A stretch of 64,000 bases of DNA from Vespula vulgaris (lineage: Eukaryota; Arthropoda; Insecta; Hymenoptera; Vespidae): assembly GCF_905475345.1 (NCBI RefSeq), contig NC_066595.1, forward strand, positions 7,229,001 to 7,293,000. The letters are read 5' to 3'. Within the stretch, counting starts at the first letter, position 1; the number at the start of each line of letters is the position of its first letter. The notes below the pieces were generated by a model that was given only the letters and a program-made list of their open reading frames with translations, was not told the origin of the DNA and did not search any database. Positions 1-12,684 of this stretch are shown here, one piece after another. A program made the position numbers and the translations under genes.

Positions 1-2
1 GG

Positions 3-158
3 GATCACTCCGTGAATACGATATTATGTAACCAACCAAAGCCTGAAGCAATTGCCTCGAAAAGGGTAGTAGTCAATCTTAAAGGGGATACTCGAGGATT
101 TCAACCAATCAGGGATATGCTCGGAAAATTGTCGACCCTTATGTCTAGTATAACGTGA
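3..158 (+). CDS. Possible 3'-terminal coding exon of an unrecognised protein (partial)
   Basis: One frame is open from the window edge for 51 codons and ends at TGA (156-158). The peptide has mixed, non-repetitive composition (for example NQPKPEAIASKRVVVN and FQPIRDMLGKLSTLMSS), unlike the low-complexity ORFs elsewhere in the window. Candidate AATAAA signals lie far downstream (776-781 and 838-843). I do not recognise the protein. It would lie inside the receptor's second intron on the opposite strand, so it could be a nested gene or a remnant of a mobile element. An open frame of this length can also arise by chance, and no splice acceptor is visible because the window starts here. Confidence 0.25.
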   Translation, partial: DHSVNTILCNQPKPEAIASKRVVVNLKGDTRGFQPIRDMLGKLSTLMSSIT

Positions 159-1083
159 ATCAAGTCACCAGGAAATATATATATATATATATAGAACACT
201 TCCTCGTTCCTTTGATCCTTTCCTTTTTAATATTTTTTTTCTTTTCTTTTCTTTTCTTTTCTTTTTATCGAGAGATTCAATTTTTCATCATTTTTTATTT
301 TGATCCGATAAATTATATTGATCTATCTATCTATGTATTCGTTCACGTTAATATAAATTATATTATACAAGATACTCGTGAATTAAGAAGAAAGAAAATA
401 AAAAGGAAAGAATGGAAAAATTCAATATATCTTTTAAAAAGTATTACTTATATATTAGTAAAGCATATACTTCAAATCGATTGAAGCATCGTTAATTCGT
501 GTCTTATCGAAATACATCGACCTGAATTTCTTAAGTCTTTAAAAAGCATCTTACCATTCAATTATGAATTTACGTATTGAACGTGTCATCTCAGAAATAA
601 GGAAAAGCTTTCTCCTTTTGTTTGAGAAAATTTAATACATAAATATCGTTAACTTGCAATGACATTGCTTGCGATGCATTTTCGTTTAAAAACTATTCCC
701 TCTTGTTGATATTTCGATATTTTCATTTTGTACAAATCAACAAATTTATGTTAGTTAAAAAAACAATTTGTAAGAAATAAAAAATGCTTTTTAATTATAA
801 TGTTTACTGTAAATGATTAACTGTAAATAATGAAACAAATAAACGGTCACATATTTTCCTTTCAAGTTTTATTTTTTAAACATTTTTAAAATCGAGAATT
901 CTACGTTCACGTTATATTTTCTGTTCCGTTATTTTTTATTAGTCAAATTAATTTTTTCAAGTATAAATGCATGATTTCTTTAACGTTACTACAAATTCGA
1001 ATAGATATTTATGACGTTATGAAATTTTTTAACTTTGTTATTTTTTACTCTTTTATTTATTTAATTATTTTGTTAATATTTAC
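159..1083. other. AT-rich intronic stretch without a gene
   Basis: This is the 5' part of the receptor's second intron, read on the minus strand. It holds a short (TA)n run, (CTTTT)n-like pyrimidine runs near 235-265 and two AATAAA hexamers. I see no exon. Confidence 0.6.
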
Positions 1084-1245
1084 CTTTTTTTGACGTCCGA
1101 AAAGAGTCGTCCTTAGGCACATATTGAATATCGTAGACCAGCGTTGTATTTGGCAAAAGAGTCTTATCCTTATTGATCTTATATATTGCATATTTAAAAG
1201 CTAATTCCGAGGGACTGTCCTTCTGATCCTCCGTGAAGATAGCAC
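1084..1245 (-). CDS. Kainate-type ionotropic glutamate receptor, coding exon 2 (N-terminal domain)
   Basis: The 162-bp exon sits between a minus-strand acceptor (ctgttacag before base 1245) and a donor (AAAAAAAG|gtaaat after base 1084). It enters in phase 1 and leaves in phase 1. It encodes AIFTEDQKDS, then SELAFKYAIYKINKDKTLLP, NTTLVYDIQYVP and SFRTSKK. The motifs AIFTED, LAFKYAIYKIN, LLPNTTLVYDIQ and SFxxSKK are typical of the start of the bilobed amino-terminal domain in kainate-class receptors. This domain drives subunit assembly of these postsynaptic glutamate-gated cation channels. NTT is a possible N-glycosylation site, at about residue 57 of the precursor. The reading frame joins exactly to the exon at 37826-37898. 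The next exon should start by completing an Ala or similar codon and lies left of the window. The family call is firm. The subtype (annotated in insects as 'kainate 2-like') cannot be settled from this much sequence. Confidence 0.93.
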
Positions 1246-1470
1246 CTGTAACAGGTTTGGAACAACTATTTGATATTGCACGAATTTTATTTTCTATGAA
1301 ATAAATTTAATTATAAGGTGAGAAACAATTAGAACATAGAAAAATCAAAAACATCTGTCACGTTGTCAGTAACGTATTGCTTGACGTAACGTATTGCTTG
1401 ATATATGTTATATATTAGATACTGATACTATTCGCAGTATATGTGTGTAAACGTATATGTACACGTAAAT

Positions 1471-1471
<1 letters not shown>

Positions 1472-1543
<72 letters not shown>

Positions 1544-1563
1544 AATGTACAAAGTATATATAC

Positions 1564-1596
<33 letters not shown>

Positions 1597-1610
1597 CATG
1601 TACATATATA
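1472..1610. repeat. Compound microsatellite (CA)n then (TACA)n/(TA)n
   Basis: A (CA) run of about 32 units at 1472-1535 is followed by ATAC-rich spacer and then TACA and TA units to 1610. It generates spurious ORFs of poly-(TH) and poly-(CV) on both strands. Confidence 0.95.
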
Positions 1611-4600
1611 GAGTGCTACATTACCATCCTCCTTTAACTTCAATTAATGATTTTACCATGGCACAAGTAGATGGAGAACCAGTTTTAATTAAATTCGAAT
1701 AATTACCGTACCTGGTGTCATGCTTTTCGCTTAAGAAATTGCGCCGTTTAAGGAGTTACTATCCTTGAAGGAAAAGAGCAGAAACTTTTAGAGAACTGAA
1801 GACTATGAAAGATTATTAAATAAAATGATTTTTATTTCAATAAATACGTTTTTGCATATTTGTTTCCACAAGTTCGTCACGTATCATTACGAGTCTGTAT
1901 TGTCTTATTAAAATAAATATTTGTATTGTTCAATATCATAACCGATTCATAACATGTTTATTCAAATTTTCAGCTTTGTTAATTTTTTCGATATGTTGAC
2001 GTATAATGGAGTATACATTTTATATGATAACTGGTTTAATTCATTTTCGTTTCAAAGGGAGCTAGTTATTCAAAGGTTATTACTCGTACCTCGTAACCAA
2101 TCATAACCGAGTTCATTTGATAAGAGTAATATAAAATGAAACTTATCCAAGTGAAATTTAATTGATACGAAGATAAGTGAAATTATGTTATGTTCTTGAT
2201 TAGGGGTTTGGATAAGTTCCTTCGTGAAAAACGAAACTTCATCTTCTTCGGAGTTAAAACTTTCTCAAGAGTTAATTCACCGAAAGAACGAATCAATCTT
2301 CGTTCTTCGTTGATACCTCGAACGATAATTAAATGAAATTAATTAATCAACTTTCTTAGAGATAAACTTATCGGTATTCTACTTGTTACTTATTTTTCGA
2401 ATATAATTATCTTCTTATCGTAAAATAGAAGGATCTTGTTTAGAAGAATATCAGATAACATACATATATATAAAATTATATCAATCATATATGTATATAT
2501 ATATACACACACACACATACACATATATCGATATTATAGAATGACACGACTGTCCGTGACATCAAACATACGTACATCCATCGTATAATTATACGATAAA
2601 TCACCTTTACATTGCTACTATGTATATCTAATTATAATAGCCGCATGTGAGTGGCTGTAAATCAGACTGGGTAAGCGTTTCTCAAAACGATGCATTACTC
2701 GCGCATATCTGTATTTACCAGTATAACAAATCCCTTAATTATCTTCTCCGTATAACCATTAACGAGATAGAATACATTGAAATAATAATTATACACTTGA
2801 AAGAAAATTATAAAGGTTTTTCACGACTATTATCAAATGAAAGCCTACGGTAACTCCGTTGTCGGTACTAAATGTTGAATCGAGCGAAAGACGTAACCGT
2901 TAAATCGATTCCCTAGAGATAGAACTCGGAATCTGTATTTCTCTCTCGCGTTCGTTCTTCTTTTATCTTTCCTCTCTCATATTCGACGCACGATAGGAAT
3001 ATGCTTCGTCTCACGTATCGGCACTTATCTTCGAACTCGCATTAAGATTCGAATAGGGATATACGCGTTTCTAGTTTATCGAGATTTCAGCTTACCCTCG
3101 GATACGACCGAATGCCATTTTATTCCAATCATTTACACGTTAATTATGTATATGCTACTATATTCCTACGGGAATGGTCGATCTTCTTTTTAAAATCGAT
3201 CTATATTGAATAAAATAATACGTTCAAACGATTTTTCCTTTTTTTTTTTCTCATAGTTAAAAATTTATCGAACATACAATATTTATATAAGATATTTCTT
3301 TTCTCCGATCATTAATACAACTCCAAGGATGAATATTTTTTCTCGAATAAAGCTAATTCACAGAATTGTATTACAAGGATTGAATTGTAAACGATTGAGA
3401 GTAGTACGAGAAAGGAATCGAATTTATTGAGATTCCGAAGACTCGATAAAGATTCCCACGTTGAAAAGCTTTGCTACTATTCTTCTCAAACATGACAAAA
3501 GAACTCCTTTATATACATACATACATACATATGTGACATACTTCGCTCTATTGTAGAATCGAATCACCCAAAGACGAGTAAATTGAAAAATTCGATACGT
3601 ATGTATCTCGTGGAAAATCTCGCTAAGCTCTCGAGAGCTATTGAATTTTTTTAGTATCTATTGGTAATTTGTTTAAATATCAAAGTTATTAATTATTATG
3701 TTATAAAAATTATATTAAAAGAATAGTAAATTGCCAAGGCGTTCTATGAAAAAAATTCTTTTTTTTTCTGATACGAAGAAAACTTTGAGAAGAGATAAAG
3801 AAAGAAAGAAAGAAAATAGAGAATCGAAAAGGACTGAAGAGTAGACGGTTCTCTCTTTTCCCTTTCAAGAGAACGTTCCAAAGTAAATCGCGACAATTCT
3901 TTCCCTCGGAGACACCTAAACGCAAATCGTTATTGAAATCGAGTGTCGTGACTAGATAAAGAAAGATGAAGTCACGAATACTGGGTGTTGCCGTCCGAGT
4001 TTAGGTCGTTTCAAAAGAAGAAGGTCGGTCCTTAGAGATCGGAGGGTTCTACATCGATTTCTCCAAATGCGAATACTTTTGCTACTTTTCCTGTCCCATT
4101 ATAGGGAATCTATCTTATTTTTTCTTTTTTTTTTGTTTTCTTTTTCTTTGTACTTTTTTTTTCGAAGATGCTGTCGATATCGTTGAAAGATTATCGATAA
4201 AACTTTATAATCAAAAATCGATGCAGCCGATTATAGAAAACTTTCGGCTACCTACCTGTCGTCTTTCGAACATTTAATCATCGTTTATCTCTCGAACAGA
4301 ATGAGGAAGCATGACGTTACTTCCATCGACCAATTTGTTAAGTTTACAAAGTACATTGTCGCTGTGATTTACGAAGGCCCATCGTTTTGTACGCCCGTTG
4401 GTTCCGTCGACGGATAGCCTCCTATTTTCGCTTGAAAAAGAATTCCCATCTATCCATTTTGTTCAAAGCGTATTCTATAACTAGAAATATTTCGTTATTT
4501 TGAAACGTCGCGCCATGTACCACAGTCGAGTGTAGTAAATTCGTTGCCTGACGTTACTAATTCTCAAATTGAATAATTCCTTTTTCTTTTATTTTTCTTT

Positions 4601-5071
4601 TTTCATTTACCTTTCTTTTTTTCTTGTTTCACGAACAAGCTTGATAACAAATTTGGAATCGTATTCTTTACTTTTATTTTCTTATCGTCGATTTAATTAA
4701 GAACGAGACCGTAAACTCGTAGGATAACCAAATAAATAAGCCACTGACGAAACGTCATTCCCAGTTGCAACGAACTTCATGAAAGACCATTCAAACGAGA
4801 CTTGGTTTTCATCCAACGAAGTATTATGTAAAGTTTACCGATCGTTCGAACATCGTACTTTTGTTCTTTCTTCCTCGAATTTCAGAATGTTCAATGAGCC
4901 CTAACTTTAAATTAGATTATTGAAATCGAAGAAATAAAGTAACTACGATCGTTTGGATATGTCAATTCTTCGATCTTTGTCCATTTTTAATATTTTCGTC
5001 GATCGTATGTTATTTCGTACTGTTTTCAAGAATAATTAATTACGTTGGCAATGATACTTTTTGTTCGCGTG
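1611..5071. other. Intronic stretch, no gene seen
   Basis: Ordinary AT-rich intron sequence with short TA/CA runs near 2460-2525 and TACA units near 3510-3530. A slightly GC-richer part lies at 2880-3120. I found no exon with convincing splice sites. Confidence 0.5.
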
Positions 5072-5073
5072 AT

Positions 5074-5117
5074 ATATATGTGTGTGTATATATATACATA
5101 TATACACACACATATAT
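5074..5117. repeat. Perfect 19-bp inverted repeat (hairpin) of TG/CA and TA units
   Basis: The left arm (5074-5092, ATATATGTGTGTGTATATA) is the exact reverse complement of the right arm (5099-5117), with a 6-base loop. It was built from adjoining (TG)n and (CA)n runs, so it is an inverted microsatellite that can form a cruciform. Confidence 0.9.
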
Positions 5118-5124
5118 GTGTGTA

Positions 5125-7113
5125 GGAAGAGATGAGAGAATATAATTAATTACTGCTATCACGCAATTTCGGTATCTTCACGCGATATGGAATAAATCAC
5201 GTCGGCAGCTGTTCTTAAAGTTTCGACCTTTGGAATTTCCTCGACGTTTTCGATGTAATTGGTAAAGCAACTATCTATTGTATCTTCAATGAAGCTCGTC
5301 GATTCTGTCGGCGCCACCCCTTATATAAGATGCACGCACCAAAATCAAGAAGATTGAACCGAGCAAATAGACCATTGTTTCAGCTTGATCCATACCGATC
5401 GCATCGTTTGTACACATACTATCCTTGATATCGCACAAGCCGAAGAGCAAACATTTTCTCGGGCAACTGTTATGGGGGGAGAATATGATATTGGTGAATA
5501 AAACAATATTGCCAATCCAAGAGTTATATATTATATGAAATGTTTGTCTTTCTCTGCAAAATAAAATTTATTCCTATGGTATTTTATTACGTTATTTATT
5601 GTGTTTAGAAACAGTTGTAATACATCACAAGAATCGACAATAAAGATAATGCTAAAAGATGAAAGTCGAGTAAAGAATGAAACGTATACATTTTTTTTAT
5701 TGAAAATATTTCGAGCGAGCCTATAAATTGATTGTTGATGGAGAAAATTCGATTTACTCGTTTCTTCATTCGAAATTGATACGTTCGATCGATGTCAAAA
5801 CTAGAATATATGTAATGGTTTCTTATCATAGGAAGGAAACTATCGACGATTTTACATTAACGATTTTCATACTTACACGTTTCTTTTCTTTAGCTCGTTT
5901 TACGTTTTCTAGGTTTTTTCGCGATATGATATAGTATCATATCAATAATCTCCATAGTTGATGCAAATTTAAAATAGAGGAAATATATATACATATATAT
6001 ATAGAAAAATAAATTGATATTTACATTTGCATAGCTCTTTCTCAACATATAGCGTAATATTCGTCATGATTTTTTCATTACTTCTGATAATGTGACAAAA
6101 AGATATCTTAAATGAAAAGTTACCAATGTTCGATCGTCAATGAATTATAAAAATAAAAGTTGCAAAAAAATTATTTTTATCAATAAGAAATCGAGATCAT
6201 CTTTATATAGTAGCATCATATAACTTCATTTATACAGTATTGTAAATTGATAAAAATTCAATAACGTAGAACGAAGATACCTTTGTTTAATAACGTTTCG
6301 AAAATATAATTTAATATATAATAATTTAATATTTATAGTTCATATTTATGAATATAATTGTTACAGACAGAATATTCCTGAATAATATTGCTGTTTAAAT
6401 TACGCGTTAATAAATCGTTAGTACATTAAAAATGTTTTTTTCAATAAGTTACTGAATAAATGTACTTTTGTCCTACGACGATTCTACGTCATTAAATCTG
6501 TCTCAATGTCACATATAATACTGCTAAATAGAAAATGTTATACGTGTGGGGCTGCTTTATTAATGTTTAGTTAGACCGCGTTTTTTTGAGGAGAGTCGCG
6601 CATTGTTCGATGTCGAGTGATATTGTGGTAATGAAGAATCATTTGTTTTTCTGATGTGGATGTGACTGCGTATATTTACGTGTATATTGTGTGTATGTGT
6701 GTGTGTGTGTGTGTGTATGGATGAATGGCTCTCACGACGCATAGCGAAGAGAACGAATAGCGAGTTAATAATTTTCTAAATCTAATCTTCTCTGTCACAG
6801 TCGTTACTTTTAAAAGATACATATTTATTTTTTCATTTAAATCTATTATCACATTATAGGGCGTATAATATAACATTTTTAAAAGAATATAAGTAATCTC
6901 GATTTTTTATTGAAAAAAATATTTTTTGTTTCTTACAACTTCTATTTTTTTAATTCGTTCATGAACTCGAGTACTGATGATTTTTTATTTAAAGTATTTT
7001 TTGTCACACTATCGTATGTAACTGCCTGAAAAATCATGGCTCTCTGTACGTATAATAATAAAAAGTAATAAATATGATCGCACAATTTGAGATGAATCGG
7101 AGGACTAAATATT

Positions 7114-7114
<1 letters not shown>
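5125..7114. other. Intronic stretch with simple repeats, no gene seen
   Basis: AT-rich sequence holding the TATA-like element above and a (GT)n run at 6689-6718. Several small ORFs here have AT-driven composition and were not accepted. Confidence 0.5.
5322..5329. promoter_or_regulatory. Isolated TATA-like element beside a GC-rich motif
   Basis: TATATAAG lies directly next to a GC-rich motif (GGCGCCACCCC, 5310-5320). A TATA reading is possible in either direction. No ORF or splice donor follows close by, so its role is unknown. Confidence 0.15.

Positions 7115-7160
<46 letters not shown>
7115..7160. repeat. (TA)n microsatellite
   Basis: An uninterrupted TA run of about 23 units. Confidence 0.95.
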
Positions 7161-7161
<1 letters not shown>

Positions 7162-7646
7162 GTATAAAAAAATAGAGTAAATTGAGATTTTTATTGGAAA
7201 TTCAATTGTACGTAGAAATACGGGTTATACGTAATCGTAGAAAATACCGTTTTTTGCTGAAATTTTCTTCATAGAAATTTCGAACATATATAATAAATAA
7301 TGGCTGAATAACAAAGGAAATCTGTATTCGATAAATTTATTCGTTATCGCTATGTATTCTAATAATTTTCGACGTAATTCGAATTGATATCGAATAATAC
7401 TCGTGTTTTATACTAAAAGTTTTTGACGTACAAAATAATTCACTTTGATTTAAAGGCGACGAATATATTTCACCAATTATATATATATATTTTTTATATA
7501 GATATATTTTTTAGATCTATCTATTACGATCAAAATCAAAAAAAGGAAAACGTTTGATATAATACTCGAAAGTTAAGCTAATTGTTAATATCGTTAATGA
7601 AATATAAACTAGTGAAGTATTAAACAAAAATATTAATAGCATTACA

Positions 7647-7868
7647 ATGATAGAAGAGAGAATGAAGATGTTAGATGTCAAGAGTGACGATGAAAGCGTT
7701 CATGGAAATAATAGGACGGTAAGTCTCGCGTACTCGGGTGAGGAGTTGAATTATCGTAGTTCGAAGGACATTTCATCCCCCGAGGGAAATACGAGCGACC
7801 GGATGCAACCGGAACCGATAATGTTCGGGTGTTGGGCAAATGCCCGAGTAGATACATTGTGCGACTAA
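7647..7868 (+). CDS. Candidate small ORF or first coding exon, unrecognised
   Basis: A 73-codon ATG ORF with mixed composition (MIEERMKMLDVKSDDESVHG at the start, ISSPEGNTSDRMQPEPIMFG later) in a locally GC-richer patch. A near-consensus donor (GGACG|gtaagt, GT at 7720) lies 73 bases after the ATG, so it could be a first exon encoding about 24 residues instead of the full ORF. No known domain is seen. It lies inside the receptor intron on the opposite strand. It may be a nested gene, a lncRNA exon or chance. Confidence 0.22.
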   Translation: MIEERMKMLDVKSDDESVHGNNRTVSLAYSGEELNYRSSKDISSPEGNTSDRMQPEPIMFGCWANARVDTLCD

Positions 7869-8578
7869 CGTTCTCCTCCTCTCCACCCCCTTTCCCTCTC
7901 CCTCTTCGGCATATCGCCATGTGAGGCTCGTTCTCGAATCTCGTTCGTTACGCTCACAGCTTTGTCGGTCCATTGGCAGAGTATCTTGCCGAAGATTAAT
8001 GACTAATTATGTTACAATGACAGTCGTGAATCATTGAAGCTTTCAATCAAAAGTTATCGTTTTATACATCTTCGTATTTATCTGACGTAAAGGAGATGTA
8101 AACTGCACTTAGAATGGAGCATTAGAAGTAACTAAAGGAAAATGTCGATGGTAGAGGGTAACGTGGTCACGAAGACGACGATGAGCATTAACGAGAAAAC
8201 GAGCACAAAAGTGACGATAAGAAGTTTCTTCGTTGCATCCGAAACTCCTTATTCCGTTTTCGTAATTACAAGCACGGTAATTACGATGCTCCCCGTTACG
8301 ATTATTGCATCGTTCCAACGATATCTACCTTACTTACTTCTGCATTATACTCTTGCTACCTCGCGCTAATTATCCGTTATTTCAATGTGCTTTATTAACA
8401 TCTCCATCGTGATAACCTTCGTCTTCGTCGGTTTACTTTCTAAAAGGAAGATTATTTCTATTTGTTCTTTATTATTGTTTTTTCCTCTTTTTCGTTTTGC
8501 TTATTCATTATCGATATATATCTATATATCTATTCTATAATTCTTTGGAAAGTACGTTTTTAATTATCTTTAATCTTG
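7869..8578. other. Intronic stretch, no gene seen
   Basis: A pyrimidine-rich patch (7870-7915) is followed by sequence open on both strands at 8109-8369. Neither frame resembles a known protein and no splice sites support either, so no gene is called. Confidence 0.45.
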
Positions 8579-8692
8579 GTCAATATATGTTTTAATCGAA
8601 AGAAAACATATATATAATATATAATAATAATACGTTGCTTGATACACGGTAAATAAATATATAACGTATAATATATATGTATACAAACATAT

Positions 8693-8731
<39 letters not shown>

Positions 8732-8902
8732 CCATATGTGATCAATATATATTTAATCAAAAGAAAATATACATATAATATATAATAGTAATACATTGTT
8801 TGATATAAGATAAGTAAATATATAATATATAATGTATATATATACACATATATATATACAATATATATATGTATACATACATACATATATATATATATAT
8901 AA
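8579..8902. repeat. Tandem duplication of a 162-bp AT-rich unit
   Basis: Copy 1 begins near 8579 and copy 2 near 8741. Matching landmarks are CAATATAT at 8581 and 8743, TTAATCRAAAGAAAA, ATAATATATAATARTAATAC, and GATA followed by AGTAAATATATAA. The copies have diverged by substitutions and carry (TA)n runs between and after them. The period is divisible by three, so a tyrosine- and isoleucine-rich minus-strand frame passes through both copies, but it is not a believable protein. Confidence 0.85.
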
Positions 8903-8939
8903 AATATATATATTGAAGAGAAAGAGAAATAAAACTCAC

Positions 8940-8996
8940 GTTTATTCCAGAGCTGCTCTCCGATGCGATGTTAACTTTACTACGATCTAACTTCGA
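8940..8996 (-). other. Exon-like 57-bp segment inside the receptor intron
   Basis: On the minus strand a long pyrimidine tract ends in tttatcacgacag (acceptor AG at 8998-8997). The segment continues for 57 bases to AAAC|gtgagttt (GT at 8939-8938). One frame reads SKLDRSKVNIASESSSGIN. In the frame set by receptor exon 1 (phase 1) it would instead hit TAG within six codons. If spliced into the receptor it would act as a poison exon. Otherwise it belongs to another transcript or is a pseudo-exon. Confidence 0.25.
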
Positions 8997-11936
8997 CTGT
9001 CGTGATAAACAAAACAGGGGAAAGAAAAACAATGGAGTTGTGTCCTTACTATTGAATCGATCGTATTCTTTGAATCCATGATGATAAACATGATAACATC
9101 CTCAATGTCATTGACTTATAAAGGTGTATTGAAAAATAAATTCATATGGAAAGATAACGTTCTCCTTCGTATTCTTTTCATCAATATAGCCTATTTTCTT
9201 TATTTTTGATTTGGTTTCTTTTATAGTATCATTGGCGAAGGAAGAAACAAATCGTAGAAAATTCGTATGGTAAATTGATCGTGAAAGAATTTCTTTAAAA
9301 AGCTTTCGTTTTGTTATAAATATCTTTGTGTTTTTTCATATTCATTTAATGCTTTTGTTTTCGAACAATTAAAAACAGCTCAAGATAAGAAGAAGGTATG
9401 GAGTAGATCTATAGATGGATCAAAGGTGGAAAGAGAAATAAAAATTTCAACAAAAGTTTCATCGTTAATAATACAGGAGAAACTTGAGTTTTCCACTGGA
9501 CTTCGCGTGGTTGGAATATTTGCGTTAAAAAAGTTGAAACTCGACGATTCGAGCTTTTCTCGTTTGGTGAAAATTTTTCGGAATCCGTTAGAAGTTTTCC
9601 TTACGGAAAAGAATCGTAGATATCCACTTTCGAGTTGTATTAGATTAGAAGACTTTTCTTCGATATAAGTTGATTATCTACTGAACGACGATATAATTCT
9701 TCGCGATGAATCTCAATGACTTTGGAATATTTATTTATTTATTTATTTATTTATTTATTTTAGCAGATACGTCCGTGAGAATCGTTGAAATCGTTCGCGT
9801 TACAGCTTAATATTTTCTCTTTAATATCCACTGATTCAAATTGAAAATGAAACTTAGATATCGACGATAAATATCCTTTTAATGCGTTGTCGCTTGAATA
9901 TGCATTTATAATCTGAGATTTCAAGTTTATAGCATCGACATGTATAAATATAAAAGAAAATATTTCGAAAGACGTTTCAATAGACAGAAATTTCAATAAA
10001 TAGAAATAAGAAAGTAATTGATGATCGTTCAATTTTTTACGTTCTTTTCACGGAGAAAAGAAAGCTTATTTTTTTAACATTCATCGTTCTTTTGACTTCA
10101 TCAGACCGAATCTTTTGACGTAAATGCGAATCAGCGAAAGCGAAAAAACTTGCTATTACAGTTTTATTCTTCGACCTTTTAATTCAGATATCTGCGTGTA
10201 TTCACGTTTGGATGTGAAGTAATACACAGTAGATGCATTCAGCTAATGTCGAATGGTGTAATAGCTATCAGGATGTCGACTGGCAGAGAACATGAAAGAG
10301 TATGTACCAATACTCCCTACCAGGCAGAAGAGGGGAGGGTGTGGATAGTCGGCGACGAACAACTGCCAAGTTTCAGGATGTTTCTCTCTTTTGATTGCAT
10401 TGCCTATCGTCTGGCTTGAGTTAATATCTTATGCTTTCAAAGCTAGTATATTTGTGAATGGAAATAATGGAAACGTAAAAAGGACAAAGAAAAAGATCTA
10501 TGCACACGATACGACTTTTAGCTATAAATATAAAAAAAAAAAAAGAAAAAGAAAAAGGAAAAGGAAAGGAAATACTTTTAAATATTTCACATTTTCAAAT
10601 AATTCGAACGATGCAATAATATCTATAGATATGGTGAATATATTATATAAAAGCATAGGAAAATATTTTTCGAGATAGTTATTTATGAAAATTTTCTAAA
10701 CACGAGTGAAGCTTTTAACTCTACGGATGCGTCGATTTTGTTCCAGGCGCAAAGTCGAGAAACAAACTTTTGGAAACTCCGATATCTTCCTATCCTCGAG
10801 GATACACTCGTATATGGATTTCGCGCGCAATCAGCGTAAACTCCGCTCGAAAGCTCACCGTTCTCGTAGTTTCGTAGCCCGTCGACTAAGATACCAAAGT
10901 TTATCGCCGAGTCGCGAACGCCACGAATTGGCGGGAGTTTTCGAATCCAAACTTTTCCGTGAAATCTTTTGAAACGATAAGACCGAAAGCCGAAAGCATT
11001 CTCTCCCTCTCTCCTTTTTTATTCCTCTCGATATAATTACTTCTTTCTCTACCATCAAAAGATTAATCTCGAAAGGAGTATCTACCTACCTACCTACCTA
11101 TCTACGGCTGGTAGAGCATCGTTGGAAAAAGTTTTTCGAGTAGGCGAGCAGAATCCGATCGTCTTGAGACTGGATTCATTATCCCGAAGTATTTCGCACC
11201 TTGTTTTTTCTTTCTTTCTTTCTTTCTTTTTTTTCTGTTCGGCCCCTTTATCTGGACTACTTACTACTTTCAACTCTTTGATTTGTTTTCTTTCTCTCGT
11301 AAAAAGAAAGAACCGTACGAAGAAACTAATTCGTTGATTGCTTTCAGGCCGGAGAACAAAAATCGTTTTTTACCTTTTACCTTCGTGAACTCTCCCAATC
11401 CCTTACTTGTAACTTGCAAGAGCAAGCTGACTCGGCGACGACGAAAACGACGAGGAGGCTCAATTTCAATAAAGAATTCTTTAAAATACGGTACAGTAGA
11501 AACGCTTAGACGACACTTTCGCTTAGACGAGTTTAGAAGAGACTCGACTTTCCATTCGTCACTCGATATTCCTTTTCTCGCAAATCATTTTTCTTACTAT
11601 ATAAACAATATATTTAGATAGATATTTAGAAACTGTGCCAAGTAATTTCGCTACGTAACTTGAAAATCGCGATGGTAAAAGAACTCTCGAACGCGTAACG
11701 CACCGTTTTTCATCCGTTATACCGTATTTAACGCGCGCTACTTTCCGCGCCATTTCTTGGCAACTATGGCTGGCAAGGTTTCGTCTTTGAGACGCAACCC
11801 CTACTTCTCTTTTCGCTGACCCACCCCACCTAATCCCTCCTCCCTTCCTCCTTTCGACCCCTTTCTCTTTATACGACTTTTGTTCTCGAGTTTTCTTTCC
11901 GTTTTCCCTCCTACATTCATCTCGCTTATTCTTTTC
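8997..11936. other. Intronic stretch, no gene seen
   Basis: It contains a (TTTA)n run at 9729-9761, a CTAC run at 11081-11105 and a GC-richer patch at 10700-10960 preceded by an acceptor-like gttccag (about 10740). The frame after that acceptor closes after about 30 codons without a clear donor. Confidence 0.45.
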
Positions 11937-11993
11937 TAGAACTTTATTCTAAACAATCTTCTTAGAACTTTATTCTAAACATACTTCTTAGAA
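11937..11993. repeat. Short tandem repeat, 26-bp unit, two copies plus a partial third
   Basis: Units starting TAGAACTTTATTCTAAACA begin at 11937 and 11963, and a truncated third begins at 11989. Confidence 0.8.
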
Positions 11994-12680
11994 TGTATGC
12001 GTTCGTTCAGAAATATTCATTTCAAGGTGACGCCTCGATACGCAAATACTTTTCGACCCGTTGATACGCACACATTCACGCACGCACGCGCCGAATCCAT
12101 TCCGATCGATGTACGTTCTCGACGCATTACCACCATAATCTCATCTCGCGAAATTCCATAGAATAACTTTTAAGAATTTGACGATCGGTTTTCAATATCA
12201 TTATCGTTCATTTATCTCTCTAATAAATATTACTTTTCTTTCTTTCTTTTCCTTTTTTTTTTCTACTTACGAATTCGTTTTGCAATTATTCGCGTTTTCC
12301 TTTCGCCATTCTTTCGGTTTTCTTTTTCTTCCTCTTTTTTTTTGTTCCTTATCTGTAACCATTGAAAAATTATTCCTACGTATCGTTACGCATTGAAAAG
12401 AAATTCTTATCATACTCGTTGAGAGTCTTCGTTCGCGTACGAATAGAGAAAGGGAATAGAGAAGAGGAAAGAGGAATCGTATGAGTACCATTATCGCGTA
12501 GAGAATAGTTAGAGCGAAGAAATCTTGCAGCCCGCAACCTCGATGTAACTAGGGAAGATGTCGCAGGGGTATAGACGTCGGAGGAAGACGCGACTTTGGC
12601 ACGTTCCTCGTGCCCGACATCTCGTTACGCCTTTCAAAGCTAGAACTGGATATAAAAAAGAGAACGAAGAGAAAAGAAAG

Positions 12681-12684
<4 letters not shown>

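Noticed and set aside
1408..1702. Several frames over the (CA)n tract on both strands
   Set aside because: Produced by the dinucleotide repeat.
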